Source of the DNA: an uncultured Bacilli bacterium | Lineage (GTDB): Bacteria > Bacillota_I > Bacilli_A > RFN20 > CAG-826 | NCBI GenBank assembly: GCA_905236085.1 | Contig: CAJOOD010000087.1 | Span: forward strand, 1 to 6,720 | Direction of reading: 5' to 3' | Length of the DNA stretch: 6,720 nt | The notes under the pieces: model-generated | What the model was told of the DNA's origin: nothing | Database searches by the model: none | The model's input: the letters and a program-made list of their open reading frames with translations, nothing else | In this document: positions 6,280 through 6,720 of the stretch, one piece after another | Layout: every line of letters begins with the position of its first letter | How positions within the stretch are numbered: position 1 is the stretch's first letter | Translations under genes and position numbers: made by a program

Positions 6280-6720
6280 ATGAAGAAATTATCTTACATC
6301 ATTGATGCCTTATTAATCCTTATCATCGGCCTATTAGGCTATGTCCAGATATCGATGATGGTATCAAAGGGATCGAATTATGGGGTCCCAAAAGTATTCG
6401 GACAATCCATATTATATGTGGCAACAGATTCTATGGATGATCCTGATAATCCTGACTCATTATCTCCTGGCACTGGTATATTAATATCAGAAGTCTCACC
6501 TAAAGATATCAAGGTATCCACTCCGATATATGATGAAGAAAGTGGAGAAGTGATAGATTATGAAAAAGATGGAGATATCGTCACCTTCTATTATGACAAG
6601 ATAAAGGCTCCTGATACCCATAGAGTAGTTGAGAAAGAATATCGTCAAGAAGAAGGTAAATATTATTTCTTAACAATGGGAGATAATCCTCTTGCTCATG
6701 AAAGACAATTAAAAGAAGAG
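6280..6720 (+). CDS. SipW-type signal peptidase I (3' end outside window)
   Basis: The reading frame stays open from ATG 6280 to the window edge (147 codons seen, C-terminus missing). A transmembrane helix at about 5-27 is followed by the catalytic domain: ILYVATDSMDDP (44-55) with the nucleophile Ser51 in the S-M box; DGDIVTFYY (97-105); DTHRVVEKE (112-120) with His114 where classical bacterial type I peptidases have Lys; and FLTMGDNP (130-137). The Ser/His pair is the mark of the SipW/ER-type signal peptidases, which cut the precursors of TasA-like proteins in Bacillus. By eye, Glu141 lies where SipW has an Asp after the GDN box. There is an extra acidic loop around 77-96. The gene begins 5 bp after the McrC-like gene, with no clear ribosome binding site, so it is probably translated by coupling. 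A second C-terminal membrane helix, common in this family, would lie beyond the window. Confidence 0.88.
   Translation, partial: MKKLSYIIDALLILIIGLLGYVQISMMVSKGSNYGVPKVFGQSILYVATDSMDDPDNPDSLSPGTGILISEVSPKDIKVSTPIYDEESGEVIDYEKDGDIVTFYYDKIKAPDTHRVVEKEYRQEEGKYYFLTMGDNPLAHERQLKEE

Noticed and set aside
1..6720. CRISPR array, tRNA, rRNA, insertion sequence or attachment site.
   Set aside because: I found no regularly spaced repeats, no tRNA cloverleaf signature, no rRNA stretch, no transposase or integrase frame and no terminal repeats.

Overview
The window looks like a stretch of chromosome from an AT-rich, low-GC Gram-positive bacterium, probably a gut-type Bacillota such as the Erysipelotrichales/RF39/Acholeplasma side of Bacilli. 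The reasons are base composition (about one third GC by eye), Gram-positive surface-protein families (SipW-type signal peptidase and TasA-like substrates), and the standard genetic code: tryptophan is TGG and TGA does not interrupt the genes, which argues against a Mycoplasma code. The lineage is inferred from gene content and was not tested by a search.

Layout. Positions 1-102 hold no gene I can support. On the minus strand there is a single gene for a DUF523 (YbbK/TudS-like) protein at 124-564, with its own terminator overlapping the stop codon and probably a near-leaderless promoter. A very AT-rich divergent intergenic region (565-746) follows, containing a 9+1+9 AT palindrome. On the plus strand a small two-helix membrane protein (747-1142) forms its own unit, closed by a clear intrinsic terminator at about 1167-1192.

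From 1218 a second plus-strand unit begins. A good sigma-A-type promoter (TTGTAA, 17 bp, TAAAAT) predicts a transcript starting near 1253. About 185 nt of hairpin-rich leader then precedes the first well-placed Shine-Dalgarno. Five co-directional genes follow with gaps of 20, 13, 4 and 5 bp: a membrane-anchored surface protein with a TasA-like C-terminal motif (1438-2316), a secreted TasA-like protein with a SipW-type signal peptide (2337-3383), a membrane-tethered McrB-type AAA+ NTPase (3397-4923), a DUF2357/McrC-like partner that ends in coiled coil with no recognisable nuclease (4928-6274), and a SipW-type (Ser/His) signal peptidase I cut by the window edge (6280-6720).

How the genes may work together. 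The signal peptidase is the expected processing enzyme for the TasA-like exported protein upstream. The AAA+ and DUF2357-like pair has the architecture of a McrBC system, but the motor is fixed to the membrane and the partner shows no nuclease. The most interesting reading is a McrBC-derived module reused at the cytoplasmic face of the membrane for export, assembly or surveillance of TasA-like surface proteins. A membrane-located defence role is the alternative. No function has been shown for this combination here, and the join between the two halves is inferred from operon structure alone.
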